Of a DNA stretch of 64,000 nucleotides, positions 33,824-42,700 are shown in pieces. The notes beneath the pieces were generated by a model. It worked only from the letters and a program-made list of their open reading frames with translations, was not told the origin of the DNA and searched no databases. A program made the translations under genes and the position numbers. This DNA is from Massilia phosphatilytica (GTDB lineage Bacteria > Pseudomonadota > Gammaproteobacteria > Burkholderiales > Burkholderiaceae_D). The first letter of the stretch is position 1. Every line of letters begins with the position of its first letter. Location: assembly GCF_002968015.1 (NCBI RefSeq), contig NZ_PUIP01000009.1:186001-250000 (forward strand), given 5' to 3'.

Positions 33824-34900
33824 ATGAAACCATCCATGCTGGCCAAGCTGGACCAACTGGCCAACCGCCTCGTCGAACTGGACGAACTTCTCATGTCCGA
33901 AGGCGCCACCGCGAACATGGACAGCTTCCGCAAGCTGAACCGCGAACACGCCGAACTGAGCCCGCTCGTGGGCGTCTATCGTCAGTACCAGACCGCGCAG
34001 GCCGACATCGACGCCGCGCAGGACATGCTGGCCGACCCGGACATGAAGGAATTCGCCCAGGACGAGATCGACGCGGCGAAGGCGCGCATGGCGGAACTGG
34101 ACCTCGAGCTGCAGAAGATGCTGCTGCCCAAGGACGAAAACGACGAGCGCAACATCTTCCTCGAGATCCGCGCGGGTACGGGCGGCGACGAATCCGCGCT
34201 GTTCGCGGGCGACCTGCTGCGCATGTACACGCGCTATGCGGAGCGCAACCGCTGGCAGGTGGAGATGGTGTCGGAATCGCCGTCCGACCTGGGCGGCTAC
34301 CGCGAAGTCATCGTGCGCATCGTCGGCCAGGGTGCGTATTCGAAGCTGAAATTCGAATCCGGCGGCCACCGCGTGCAGCGTGTGCCGGCGACCGAGACGC
34401 AGGGCCGCATCCACACGTCCGCCTGCACCGTCGCGGTGATGCCGGAGGCGGACGAAGTCGAGGACGTGCAGATCAACCCGGCCGACCTGCGCATCGACAC
34501 GTACCGCGCCTCGGGCGCCGGCGGCCAGCACATCAACAAGACCGATTCCGCCGTGCGCCTGACGCACCTGCCGACCGGCATCGTCGTCGAATGCCAGGAC
34601 GACCGCAGCCAGCACAAGAACAAGGCGCAGGCGATGAAAGTCCTCGCCGCGCGCATCAAGGACGTGCAGTTGCGCGAGCAGCAGAGCAAGGAAGCCGCGA
34701 CCCGTAAAAGCCTGATCGGCTCGGGCGACCGCAGCGAGCGCATCCGCACTTACAACTTCCCGCAGGGCCGCCTGACCGACCACCGCATCAACCTGACGCT
34801 GTATAAACTGGACATGATCATGGACGGCGACCTGGCCGACCTGACGAACGCCCTGTCGGCCGAGCACCAGGCCGAACAACTGGCAGCGCTCGGCGACTAA
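33824..34900 (+). CDS. prfA: Peptide chain release factor 1
   Basis: A 358-residue factor ending translation at UAA and UAG. The codon-reading tripeptide is PAT (188-190), as in RF1 proteins rather than the SPF of RF2. The catalytic GGQ is at 233-235 in SGAGGQHINKTDSAVR, whose Gln is methylated by PrmC, encoded two genes downstream. The coiled N-terminal domain and the RIRTYNFPQGRLTDHR element are intact. A REP-like hairpin begins right after the stop. Confidence 0.98.
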   Translation: MKPSMLAKLDQLANRLVELDELLMSEGATANMDSFRKLNREHAELSPLVGVYRQYQTAQADIDAAQDMLADPDMKEFAQDEIDAAKARMAELDLELQKMLLPKDENDERNIFLEIRAGTGGDESALFAGDLLRMYTRYAERNRWQVEMVSESPSDLGGYREVIVRIVGQGAYSKLKFESGGHRVQRVPATETQGRIHTSACTVAVMPEADEVEDVQINPADLRIDTYRASGAGGQHINKTDSAVRLTHLPTGIVVECQDDRSQHKNKAQAMKVLAARIKDVQLREQQSKEAATRKSLIGSGDRSERIRTYNFPQGRLTDHRINLTLYKLDMIMDGDLADLTNALSAEHQAEQLAALGD

Positions 34901-34902
34901 AA

Positions 34903-34962
34903 AATTCGGGGTCAGAGCACATTTCTTGGCAATTGATCGAAAAAGTGCTCTGACCCCGAATT
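34903..34962. repeat. REP-like pair forming an 18-bp hairpin between prfA and dsbB
   Basis: AATTCGGGGTCAGAGCAC (34903-34920) and GTGCTCTGACCCCGAATT (34945-34962) are perfect complements separated by 24 bp. It is the same repeat family as near 25.6 kb and 54.6 kb. It begins 2 bp after the prfA stop and may act as transcript end or mRNA stabiliser. Confidence 0.85.
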
Positions 34963-35020
34963 AAGACCGTTATAAGTTGCTAGACTGAAAATATCCTTTT
35001 CGACACCAACCAGGAAATCC

Positions 35021-35491
35021 ATGTCCTCGTCCCGCAACCTCCTGCTCGCCGTCGCCGCCGTCAGCCTCGCCCTGGTCGGCGCCGCCCTGTATCTCCAGCA
35101 TGCGATGGGCTTGCTGCCCTGCCCGCTGTGCGTGATCCAGCGCTACTTTTACCTTGGCATCGCCCTCTTCAGTCTGATCGGGGCGTTCGCGAACAAGATC
35201 AAGGTCGGCGCCGGGCTTGCGCTGCTGTGCGCGCTGGGGGGCCTCGGCTTTGTCGGCAAGCATTTGTATGTGCTGGCGCACCCGGGCTTTTCGTGCGGTA
35301 TCGATCCGATGCAGACGACGCTCAACAAGATCCCGACCGCGACCCTGCTGCCCGGCCTGTTCCGCGCCGACGGCCTGTGCGAAGCGGCCCAGGAAACCGT
35401 GTTTGGCCTGAACGTGCCGCAGTGGTCGGCCGTCTGGTTCGTGATCCTCACGCTGGCCCTGGTCTGGGTGCTGGTGCGGCGCGCGCGTTGA
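35021..35491 (+). CDS. dsbB: Disulfide bond formation protein B
   Basis: A 156-residue, four-helix inner-membrane protein that reoxidises DsbA and passes electrons to quinone. The first periplasmic redox pair is C34-C37 in LLPCPLCVIQRY. The second pair is C92 and C120 in the second loop (PGFSCGIDPM...DGLCEAA). Both pairs are needed in the family, and both are present. Its stop shares one base with the prmC start. Its presence inside the hemA-prfA-prmC cluster is an insertion into the usual order. Confidence 0.95.
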   Translation: MSSSRNLLLAVAAVSLALVGAALYLQHAMGLLPCPLCVIQRYFYLGIALFSLIGAFANKIKVGAGLALLCALGGLGFVGKHLYVLAHPGFSCGIDPMQTTLNKIPTATLLPGLFRADGLCEAAQETVFGLNVPQWSAVWFVILTLALVWVLVRRAR

Positions 35492-36318
35492 TGACGATCC
35501 AGCCCGGTGCCACCATCGCGGCCGTGCAGGCGGGCCTGCCGCTCGACCCGCTGGAAAACCGCATCCTCCTGTGCGAGGCGACGGGTCTCACGCGCGTCCA
35601 GCTGATCACGCAAGGAGACCGGGCGCTCACGCCGGACGAAGCTTCGCGCCTGGACGATCTCGTGGCGCGCCGGCTGCGCGGCGAACCGATCGCCTACATC
35701 GTCGGCAAGCGCGAATTCTTCGGCCTCGATTTCCAGGTCGGCCCCGCCGTGCTGATTCCCCGTCCGGACACGGAACTGATCGTCGAACTTGCACTGGAAC
35801 GACTGCCGCACGGTCCTGCGCGGCTGCTCGACATGGGCACCGGCAGCGGCGCGATCGCCGTCGCCGTCGCGCACACGCGGCCGGACGCCGACGTCACCGC
35901 GCTGGACGTCAGCCCGGACGCGCTGGCCATCGCGCAGGCGAATGCGGCCGCCAACGGCGCACGCGTGCGCTTCCTGCACAGCAGCTGGTTCGACGCGCTC
36001 GCCGCGGCGGAAGTCTTCGACGTCATCGCCTCCAACCCGCCCTATATCGCGGCCGGCGACGACCATCTCGTCCAGGGCGACCTGCGCTTCGAACCGGTGG
36101 GCGCGCTGACGGATCACGCGGACGGCCTGTCCGCGCTGCGCATCATCATCGACGGCAGCCCGCGCCACCTCGTGCCGGGCGGCTGGCTGCTGCTCGAACA
36201 CGGCTACGACCAGGCGGCGGCCGTGCGCGCGCTGCTGCTGCAAAGCGGCTTCGCGGACGTGCAAAGCTGGCGCGACCTGGCCGGGATCGAGCGCGTGAGC
36301 GGCGGACGGTTCAGGTAA
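35491..36318 (+). CDS. prmC: Release factor glutamine methyltransferase
   Basis: A 275-residue SAM enzyme that methylates the Gln of the GGQ motif of release factors. The ATG at 35491 overlaps the dsbB stop by one base. The N-terminal helical RF-binding domain runs to about residue 80 (EPIAYIVGKREFFGLDF). The SAM site is LLDMGTGSGAIAVAVA, and the catalytic NPPY is at 182-185 followed by IAAGDDHL. All are standard for PrmC. prfA, its substrate, lies just upstream. Confidence 0.96.
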   Translation: MTIQPGATIAAVQAGLPLDPLENRILLCEATGLTRVQLITQGDRALTPDEASRLDDLVARRLRGEPIAYIVGKREFFGLDFQVGPAVLIPRPDTELIVELALERLPHGPARLLDMGTGSGAIAVAVAHTRPDADVTALDVSPDALAIAQANAAANGARVRFLHSSWFDALAAAEVFDVIASNPPYIAAGDDHLVQGDLRFEPVGALTDHADGLSALRIIIDGSPRHLVPGGWLLLEHGYDQAAAVRALLLQSGFADVQSWRDLAGIERVSGGRFR

Positions 36319-36388
36319 CAGGCTCCCCGGCGCTGCCTGGATACTCTCTTTGCTAGAATTTCGGGTCCACCACCCGGAAGCCAACACG

Positions 36389-38146
36389 ATGCGTCGACTG
36401 TTCGCGACCCTCATCCTGCTCGGCCCTCTCGTTGCACTCGCGGCCGACGCCGTCGATCCGGCGCCAGCCCTGTTCGAGCGCGACTGGCAATGGCGCCTCA
36501 AGCACCAGCCGGAATTCGCCACGAACGTCGGCGACCACCGCTACGATGCGCTGCTCGCCGACACCTCGCTCGCGGAGCAGACGGCCGTCATCGAGCACGC
36601 GCGCCGCATGCTCGACCTCGCGCGCCAGATCGACCGCGCGCAGCTGGCCGGCCAGGACCGCATCTCCCTGGACCTGTTCACGGGCGACCAGGAACGCGTC
36701 CTCGCGCGCGCCGCGTTCGTCGGGTTCGATCCCCAGCCGGTCAGCGCGCAGGATGGCCTGCAGATCCGCTTCCCGCAACTGGTCGCGCAGATGCCCTTCT
36801 TTACGGAGGACGACTACCGCAACTATATCGCGCGCCTGAATGCCCTGCCCCGCCACGTCGACGGCATCATCGAGCAGATGCGCGAGGGAATGCGCACCGG
36901 CTGGACGGCACCGAAGGCCATCATGGCCGGCCTGCCCGCGCAGTTGCGGACCCTGCGCGAGCACGTGCAGGACGGGGCGCTCGGCGCGCCATTCCAGCGC
37001 CTGCCCGCGACCATCCCGGAAGAGACGCGCACGCGGCTGGCGGGCGATGGCGCGGCCGCCCTGCGCACGGCGGCGGGTGCGCTGCAAAAGCTGGAAGACT
37101 TCGTGCGCACCGACTACCTGCCGGCCGCGCGCACGACCATCGGCGCGTCCAGCCTGCCCGGCGGCGCGGCGTGGTACGCGTATCTCGTCAAGGCTGCGAC
37201 GACGACGGCGCTGACGCCGGCCGAGATCCACGCGCTGGGCAGCAAGGAAGTGGCGCGCCTGCGCGCCGAGATGGAAGCGTCGGCCGCGCGCACGGGCTTC
37301 AAAGGGAGTTATCCGCAATTCGTCGCGTTCGCGCGCAGCGACCCGCGCCTGTTCCCGACGAACGCCGACGCGCTGCTGGAACGCTACCGGCGCACCATCG
37401 CGCGCGTCCAGGCCCAGTTGCCCACGCAGTTCGGCACGATCCCGCAACAGGAACTGGCCGTCAAACCCGTGCAGCAGGCCGGGGCCGACACGCAGGGCGG
37501 CGCCTATTACGAAGCGGGCACGCCGGATCGGATCGCGGCCCTCGTCGTCAACACGAGCCGCCTGGACACGCGGCCGCTGTGGGAAGTCGAGACGCTCGCC
37601 CTGCACGAGGGCATCCCCGGCCACCACCTGCAGGTCGCGCGCGCGCGCGCCATCGACGGCCTGCCCGCGTTCCGCCGCCATGCCTGGTATCCCGCCTTCG
37701 GCGAGGGCTGGGCGCTGTATGCCGAGGGCCTGGGGCCACAACTCGGCGTGATGCGCGATCCGTTCTCGCAGTTCGGCCGCCTCGCCGACGAGCAGCTGCG
37801 TGCCGCGCGGCTCGTCATCGACACGGGCATCCACGCGCTGGGCTGGCCGCGCCAGCAGGCCGTCGACTGGCTGAACGCGAACACGGCCAATCCACCGTCC
37901 GACAACGAGGTCGAAGTCGACCGCATGATCGCCCAGCCGGGCCAGGCGCTGGCCTATAAAATCGGCCAGTTGCGCATCGCCGCGCTGCGCGCGCGCGCGC
38001 AGGCGGCGCTGGGTCCGCGCTTCGACGTGCGCGCCTTCCACGACGCCGTGCTGGACAACGGTGCGCTGCCGCTGGACGTGCTGGAGAAGCGCGTCGACCG
38101 CTGGATCGCGGCGCAGAATGTCCCGGAACCTGACCTGGTTCATTAA
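36389..38146 (+). CDS. DUF885 family, secreted peptidase-like protein
   Basis: A 585-residue protein starting at the ATG at 36389, where a signal peptide (MRRLFATLILLGPLVALAADA) follows; an upstream in-frame start 39 bp earlier would bury the leader. The DUF885 hallmark HEGIPGHHLQ, an HExxxGHH zinc-type motif, is near residue 407, with GEGWALYAEGLG downstream giving the usual Glu ligand. The family is related to M32 and other gluzincin peptidases, so periplasmic peptidase activity is likely but not shown. It is a single gene between prmC and gshA. Confidence 0.86.
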   Translation: MRRLFATLILLGPLVALAADAVDPAPALFERDWQWRLKHQPEFATNVGDHRYDALLADTSLAEQTAVIEHARRMLDLARQIDRAQLAGQDRISLDLFTGDQERVLARAAFVGFDPQPVSAQDGLQIRFPQLVAQMPFFTEDDYRNYIARLNALPRHVDGIIEQMREGMRTGWTAPKAIMAGLPAQLRTLREHVQDGALGAPFQRLPATIPEETRTRLAGDGAAALRTAAGALQKLEDFVRTDYLPAARTTIGASSLPGGAAWYAYLVKAATTTALTPAEIHALGSKEVARLRAEMEASAARTGFKGSYPQFVAFARSDPRLFPTNADALLERYRRTIARVQAQLPTQFGTIPQQELAVKPVQQAGADTQGGAYYEAGTPDRIAALVVNTSRLDTRPLWEVETLALHEGIPGHHLQVARARAIDGLPAFRRHAWYPAFGEGWALYAEGLGPQLGVMRDPFSQFGRLADEQLRAARLVIDTGIHALGWPRQQAVDWLNANTANPPSDNEVEVDRMIAQPGQALAYKIGQLRIAALRARAQAALGPRFDVRAFHDAVLDNGALPLDVLEKRVDRWIAAQNVPEPDLVH

Positions 38147-38233
38147 CTACAATGTCATATTAGGGGCTGCCTGCGCGGTTGGCCGATTTCGGTTACTCTC
38201 TGCGTCTCAAGGCAGTATAAGAAAGGAAACCTC

Positions 38234-39829
38234 GTGTCGAACCAACTGACCCGCCGCCTGGCCCTGCTGGACGACGATGCGCACCGCAGCCTGCTCCTGC
38301 AAGGCCTGCGCGGCATCGAGCGCGAGACGCTGCGCGTCGACGGCCAGGGCCATCTGGCCCGGACTCCGCATCCGGTAAAACTCGGCTCGGCCCTGACCCA
38401 TCCGCAAATCACGACGGATTACGCGGAAGCGCTCCTCGAATTCATCACACCGGCCGAACACGACATCGGCCTGGCCCTGCACCGCCTGGATGCGATCCAC
38501 CGCTTCGCCTACTCCAAGCTGGACGGCGAGCTGCTGTGGAGCCAGTCGATGCCCTGCGAGCTGCCGGGCGAGGAAGACATCGAGATCGCTTGGTATGGCA
38601 AGTCCAACCTCGGCATGCTCAAGCACGTGTACCGCCGCGGCCTGGCCCTGCGCTACGGCAAGGCCATGCAATGCATCGCGGGCATCCACTACAACTATTC
38701 GCTGCCGGAAGCACTGTGGCAGCTGCTGGCGGAACACGAGGGCATCACGGAAGAACGCCGCAACGCGCTGCGCGACTTCCAGTCCGAAAGCTATATCTCG
38801 ACCATCCGCAACTTCCGCCGCTACAGCTGGCTGCTGATGTACCTGTTCGGCGCGTCGCCCACCTTGTCGAAGGGCTTCCTGCGCGGCCGCGAGCACAATC
38901 TCGAGACGCTGTCGGACGACACGCTGTATTTACCGTACGCGACGAGCCTGCGCATGAGCGACCTGGGTTACCAGAACGACGCGCAATCCGGCCTGCGCCC
39001 GCACGAGAACAGCCTGGAAAGCTACGTGACCTCGCTGATGGATGCCGTCAAGCGCCCCTATCCGCCGTACGCGGAAGTCGGGACGAAGAAGGATGGCGAG
39101 TGGGTCCAGCTGTCGACCAATATCCTGCAGATCGAGAACGAATACTATTCGACGATCCGGCCGAAGCGCGTGATCCGCACGGGCGAGCGCCCGGTGCAGG
39201 CGCTGTGCGCCCGCGGCGTGCAATACATCGAGGTGCGCTGCCTGGACGTCGATCCGTTCGAACCGGTCGGCATCGCGCTGGAGACGGGCCGCTTCCTCGA
39301 CGCCTTCCTGCTGTTCTGCGCCCTCGAGGAAAGCCCGATGATCAATGCGATGGAGGGACAAGTCCACGCCCGCAACTTCGCGCGCACCGTGAAGGAAGGC
39401 CGCCGTCCGGGCCTGACGCTCACGCGCAACGACCACGAAGTGCTGCTGAAGGATTGGGCGGAAGACCTGCTGGAACGCATCCGTCCCGTCGCGGAACTGC
39501 TGGACCACGAGCACAATTACAAGGGCGCGCACATGGACGCCCTGAATGCGCAGAAGGCCAAGGTGCTCGACCCCGAAAAGACCCCGTCCGCGCGCGTGTT
39601 GCAGGAAGTGCGCACGCTCGGCTCGTTCGCGAAGTTCGGCCTGCGCCAGAGCGAACTGCACGCCGAGGCATTCCGCACCGAACCGCTGATGCCGGCCGAG
39701 ACGGCGCTGTTCGACGAGATGGCGCGGGCGTCGCTGGCCGAGCAGGCGCAGATCGAGTCGACGGATACCGGCAGCTTCGACGACTTCGTGGCGGCGTACA
39801 ACAGTAGTACACTGTGCCGTAACAGCTGA
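38234..39829 (+). CDS. gshA: Glutamate-cysteine ligase
   Basis: A 531-residue enzyme making gamma-glutamylcysteine with ATP, the first step of glutathione synthesis. It is of the gamma-proteobacterial GshA class: RGIERETLRV near the start, LTHPQITTDYAEALLEFITP, GIHYNYSLPEALW and QIENEYYSTIRPKR are all conserved. The start is a GTG at 38234 with AAAGGAA just upstream. gshB is not in the window. It lies upstream of a deacetylase gene by 30 bp, and the pair may be co-transcribed. Confidence 0.95.
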   Translation: MSNQLTRRLALLDDDAHRSLLLQGLRGIERETLRVDGQGHLARTPHPVKLGSALTHPQITTDYAEALLEFITPAEHDIGLALHRLDAIHRFAYSKLDGELLWSQSMPCELPGEEDIEIAWYGKSNLGMLKHVYRRGLALRYGKAMQCIAGIHYNYSLPEALWQLLAEHEGITEERRNALRDFQSESYISTIRNFRRYSWLLMYLFGASPTLSKGFLRGREHNLETLSDDTLYLPYATSLRMSDLGYQNDAQSGLRPHENSLESYVTSLMDAVKRPYPPYAEVGTKKDGEWVQLSTNILQIENEYYSTIRPKRVIRTGERPVQALCARGVQYIEVRCLDVDPFEPVGIALETGRFLDAFLLFCALEESPMINAMEGQVHARNFARTVKEGRRPGLTLTRNDHEVLLKDWAEDLLERIRPVAELLDHEHNYKGAHMDALNAQKAKVLDPEKTPSARVLQEVRTLGSFAKFGLRQSELHAEAFRTEPLMPAETALFDEMARASLAEQAQIESTDTGSFDDFVAAYNSSTLCRNS

Positions 39830-39859
39830 CCCGCCAGGTCGGGCTGAACCGGGGCCGCC

Positions 39860-40870
39860 TTGCTTACCTTCTTCAACGAACACCACGCGCAGCACGCCAC
39901 GACGTCGGAACCGCCCCAGCGCATCGACGTCGTGGCGAACGAGTTCACGCGGCGTGGCCTGGGCCGCATCGTCACCCCGCACGGCGTGCCCCTGACGTCG
40001 CTGGAACGCACCCACACGCCCCGTTACCTGCACTTCCTGCGCAGCGCCTGGAACGAGTGGCTCGCACTCGACCCGGACAACGCCGAGCGTGATCTTGTAC
40101 CCTCCGTGTGGCCCGGCCAGGGCATGCGCCGCGACGTCGAACCGGACAGTTTTACGGGCCGCCTCGGCTTGCACGCGTTCGACGGCACCACGCCGCTGAC
40201 GGCCGGCACGTGGATCGCCGCGAAGACAGGAGCCGACTGCGCGATCAATGCGGCACACGCGCTGCGCCTGGGCGAACGGAGCACGTTCGCGCTCACGCGT
40301 CCGCCAGGCCATCACGCCGGCGCCGATTACTGCGGCGGCTTCTGCTTCCTGAACAACGCCGCGCTGGCGGCCCAGCACCTGCTCGACGACGGCCTGCAGC
40401 GCGTGGCCATTCTCGACCTCGACTACCACCACGGCAACGGCACGCAGGACATCTTTTATCACCGCAAGGACGTGCTGTTCGCCTCGATCCACGCCGACCC
40501 GCGCACGGACTACCCGTTCTATGCGGGCCACGCCGACGAGACGGGCGCCGGCGCGGGCCTCGGCTGCAACCTGAACGTGCCGCTGCCGCGCGGGACGACG
40601 GCTGCACAGTGGTTCCTCGCGCTGGAAACGGCCTGCGTCAAGATGGCGGGCTTTTCGCCGCAGGCGCTCGTCGTGTCGCTGGGCGTCGACGGTTTCAGCG
40701 GCGACCCGCGTTCGCACTTCGGCCTTGGCAGCCGCGATTTTCTGCGCATCGGCGAGCGCATCGGCTTCCTCGGCCTGCCGACCGTCTTCGTGTTCGAAGG
40801 CGGCTCGGTCGTGCCGGAACTCGGCATCAACGTGGTCAACGTGCTCGAAGGTTTCGAGACGGCGGCCTGA
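39860..40870 (+). CDS. Histone deacetylase superfamily protein (acetylpolyamine amidohydrolase-like)
   Basis: A 336-residue zinc amidohydrolase. The frame begins with a TTG at 39860 (MLTFFNEHHAQHATTSEPPQR), whose first strand is conserved in the family; no ATG fits. H151-H152 in RPPGHHAG are the catalytic His pair, and D188 and H190 in DLDYHHGNGTQ plus D277 in SLGVDGFSGDP are the zinc ligands. Relatives deacetylate acetyl-polyamines or acetyl-lysine. It stands between gshA and the ElaA-type acetyltransferase, so an acetylation cycle on a shared amine is possible (inference). Confidence 0.9.
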   Translation: MLTFFNEHHAQHATTSEPPQRIDVVANEFTRRGLGRIVTPHGVPLTSLERTHTPRYLHFLRSAWNEWLALDPDNAERDLVPSVWPGQGMRRDVEPDSFTGRLGLHAFDGTTPLTAGTWIAAKTGADCAINAAHALRLGERSTFALTRPPGHHAGADYCGGFCFLNNAALAAQHLLDDGLQRVAILDLDYHHGNGTQDIFYHRKDVLFASIHADPRTDYPFYAGHADETGAGAGLGCNLNVPLPRGTTAAQWFLALETACVKMAGFSPQALVVSLGVDGFSGDPRSHFGLGSRDFLRIGERIGFLGLPTVFVFEGGSVVPELGINVVNVLEGFETAA

Positions 40871-40898
40871 CTTCTTCAAACATCATCAGGAAGCGACA

Positions 40899-41366
40899 AT
40901 GATCGAATGGCAGTGGAGCGGTTTTGCCGACCTGACGGCGGCCGAACTGTACGAGATGCTGGCGCTGCGCCAGCAGGTGTTCGTGCTCGAGCAGACGTGC
41001 CTGTACCCGGACATCGACGGCCTCGATCCAGGTGCGCACCACCTGCTCGGCTGGCGCACCGTCGACGGCAAGCGCGAACTGGCGGCCACGCTGCGCTGCC
41101 TCGCGCCGGGCGCGAAATACGACGAGATGTCGCTGGGCCGCGTCGTCACCAGCCCGTCCACGCGCGGCACGGGCCTCGGCCGTGAACTGGTCGCGCAAGG
41201 CATCGCATGCGCGGAGCGGCTGCATCCCGGCCACGCGATCCGCATCGGCGCGCAGGCCCACCTGGAAGCCTTTTATGGCAGCTTCGGCTTCCGCACCGTC
41301 TCGGAACCGTATGACGAGGACGGCATCATGCACATCGACATGGTGCGTCCCGCCACCGCTATTTAA
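40899..41366 (+). CDS. elaA: ElaA-type GNAT acetyltransferase
   Basis: A 155-residue protein. LYEMLALRQQVFVLEQTCLYPDIDG is the ElaA signature, followed by the acetyl-CoA loop TRGTGLGRELV and the C-terminal AQAHLEAFYGSFGF, where GNAT proteins place the catalytic-region tyrosine. The ElaA substrate is not established. It begins 28 bp after the deacetylase stop on the same strand. Its last 8 bp overlap the end of the convergent MFS gene. Confidence 0.92.
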   Translation: MIEWQWSGFADLTAAELYEMLALRQQVFVLEQTCLYPDIDGLDPGAHHLLGWRTVDGKRELAATLRCLAPGAKYDEMSLGRVVTSPSTRGTGLGRELVAQGIACAERLHPGHAIRIGAQAHLEAFYGSFGFRTVSEPYDEDGIMHIDMVRPATAI

Positions 41367-42663
41367 GCAGGCCGGATTTCGTAGGATCCGGCATGCGGAT
41401 CGCGACGAGGCAGGCCAGCGCGCACATGACGCTCACGTACCAGTAGAAATACGGCTCGTGGCCGGCCTGCTTGAACCACAGGGCCACGTACTCCGCCGAG
41501 CCGCCGAAGATCGCGTTGGCGACGGCATATGACAGTCCCACGCCCAGCGCTCGCACTTCGACGGGGAACATCTCGGCCTTGATCAGGCCGCCGATCGACG
41601 TGTACAGGCTGATGATCGCCAGCGCGCACACGATCAGTGCGCCGGCCATCAGCGGGCTCGATACGTTACGCAGGGCCATCATGATCGGCGTCGTGAACAC
41701 GGCGGCCAACGCGCCGAACCAGATCATCGACGTGCGCCGGCCGATGCGGTCGGACATGGCGCCGAACGCCGGCTGCAGCAGCATGTAGACCAGCAGGCAG
41801 ACGGTCATGATGCGGCTCGCCGTCTCCGTGCCCATGCCGGCCGTGTTGACGAGGTATTTCTGCATGTACGTCGTGAACGCATAGAAGATCAGCGAGCCGC
41901 CGGCGGTAAAACCCAGCACCGTGACGAACGCGCGCCGGTGGTGCTTCAGCAGCGACGCGACGCTGCCCGCGGCCTCGCTCTTGCGCTCCGTGGCGGTGGT
42001 GGTCTCGTGCAGCGAACGGCGCAGGTACAGGGACACGAGGGCGGCACAGGCGCCGACGACGAACGGGATGCGCCAGCCCCAGGCCTTCAGTTCATCGTGC
42101 GTCAGGAACAACTGCAGGATACCCAGCACGAGCAGCGCCGCGAGCTGGCCGCCGATGAGGGTCACGTATTGGAACGACGCGAAGAATCCCTTGCGTCCCG
42201 GCTCCGCCACCTCGCTCATGTAGGTGGCGCTGGTGCCGTATTCGCCGCCCACGGACAGGCCCTGGAACAGGCGCGCGACGAGGAGCAGCGTGGGCGCCGC
42301 CGTGCCGATGCTGGCATAGGTCGGCAGCGCGGCGATCATCAGCGAGCCGCCGCACATCATGAGCACGGAAATCATCATCGCGTTGCGCCGGCCATAGCGG
42401 TCGGCGATGCGGCCGAACAGCCAGCCGCCGATCGGACGCATCAGGAAACCGGCCGCGAAGATGCCGGCCGTGTTCAGCAGCTGGGTCGTCGGATTCCCCT
42501 TCGGAAAGAAGGCGGACGAGAAATACAGGGCGCAGAACGAATAGATGTAGAAGTCGAACCACTCGACCAGGTTGCCGGACGAGGCGCCGACGATGGCGAA
42601 CACGCGCTGGCGCGATGTCAAATGTTCGATTGCGTGCGGGTCCGCCGTATCCGTCGTCGTCAT
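41359..42663 (-). CDS. MFS transporter of the metabolite:H+ symporter (KgtP/ProP-like) family
   Basis: A 434-residue, 12-helix carrier. I choose the ATG at 42663 with GGAGG just upstream; a TTG 24 bp earlier is less likely. SSGNLVEWFDFYIYSF is the family's first helix. The RIADRYGRR loop between helices 2 and 3 and the RLFQGLSVGGEYGTSATYMSEVAEPGRKGF stretch place it with the dicarboxylate/alpha-ketoglutarate, proline/betaine and citrate symporters. Transport is proton-driven at the inner membrane. The substrate is undetermined, with organic acids such as 2-oxoglutarate the usual case. It converges on elaA with an 8-bp overlap. Confidence 0.9.
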   Translation of the reverse strand: MTTTDTADPHAIEHLTSRQRVFAIVGASSGNLVEWFDFYIYSFCALYFSSAFFPKGNPTTQLLNTAGIFAAGFLMRPIGGWLFGRIADRYGRRNAMMISVLMMCGGSLMIAALPTYASIGTAAPTLLLVARLFQGLSVGGEYGTSATYMSEVAEPGRKGFFASFQYVTLIGGQLAALLVLGILQLFLTHDELKAWGWRIPFVVGACAALVSLYLRRSLHETTTATERKSEAAGSVASLLKHHRRAFVTVLGFTAGGSLIFYAFTTYMQKYLVNTAGMGTETASRIMTVCLLVYMLLQPAFGAMSDRIGRRTSMIWFGALAAVFTTPIMMALRNVSSPLMAGALIVCALAIISLYTSIGGLIKAEMFPVEVRALGVGLSYAVANAIFGGSAEYVALWFKQAGHEPYFYWYVSVMCALACLVAIRMPDPTKSGLLK

Positions 42664-42700
42664 GGCCTGCCTCCAAGTCTGCGCCAAGCATAGCAGTTCC

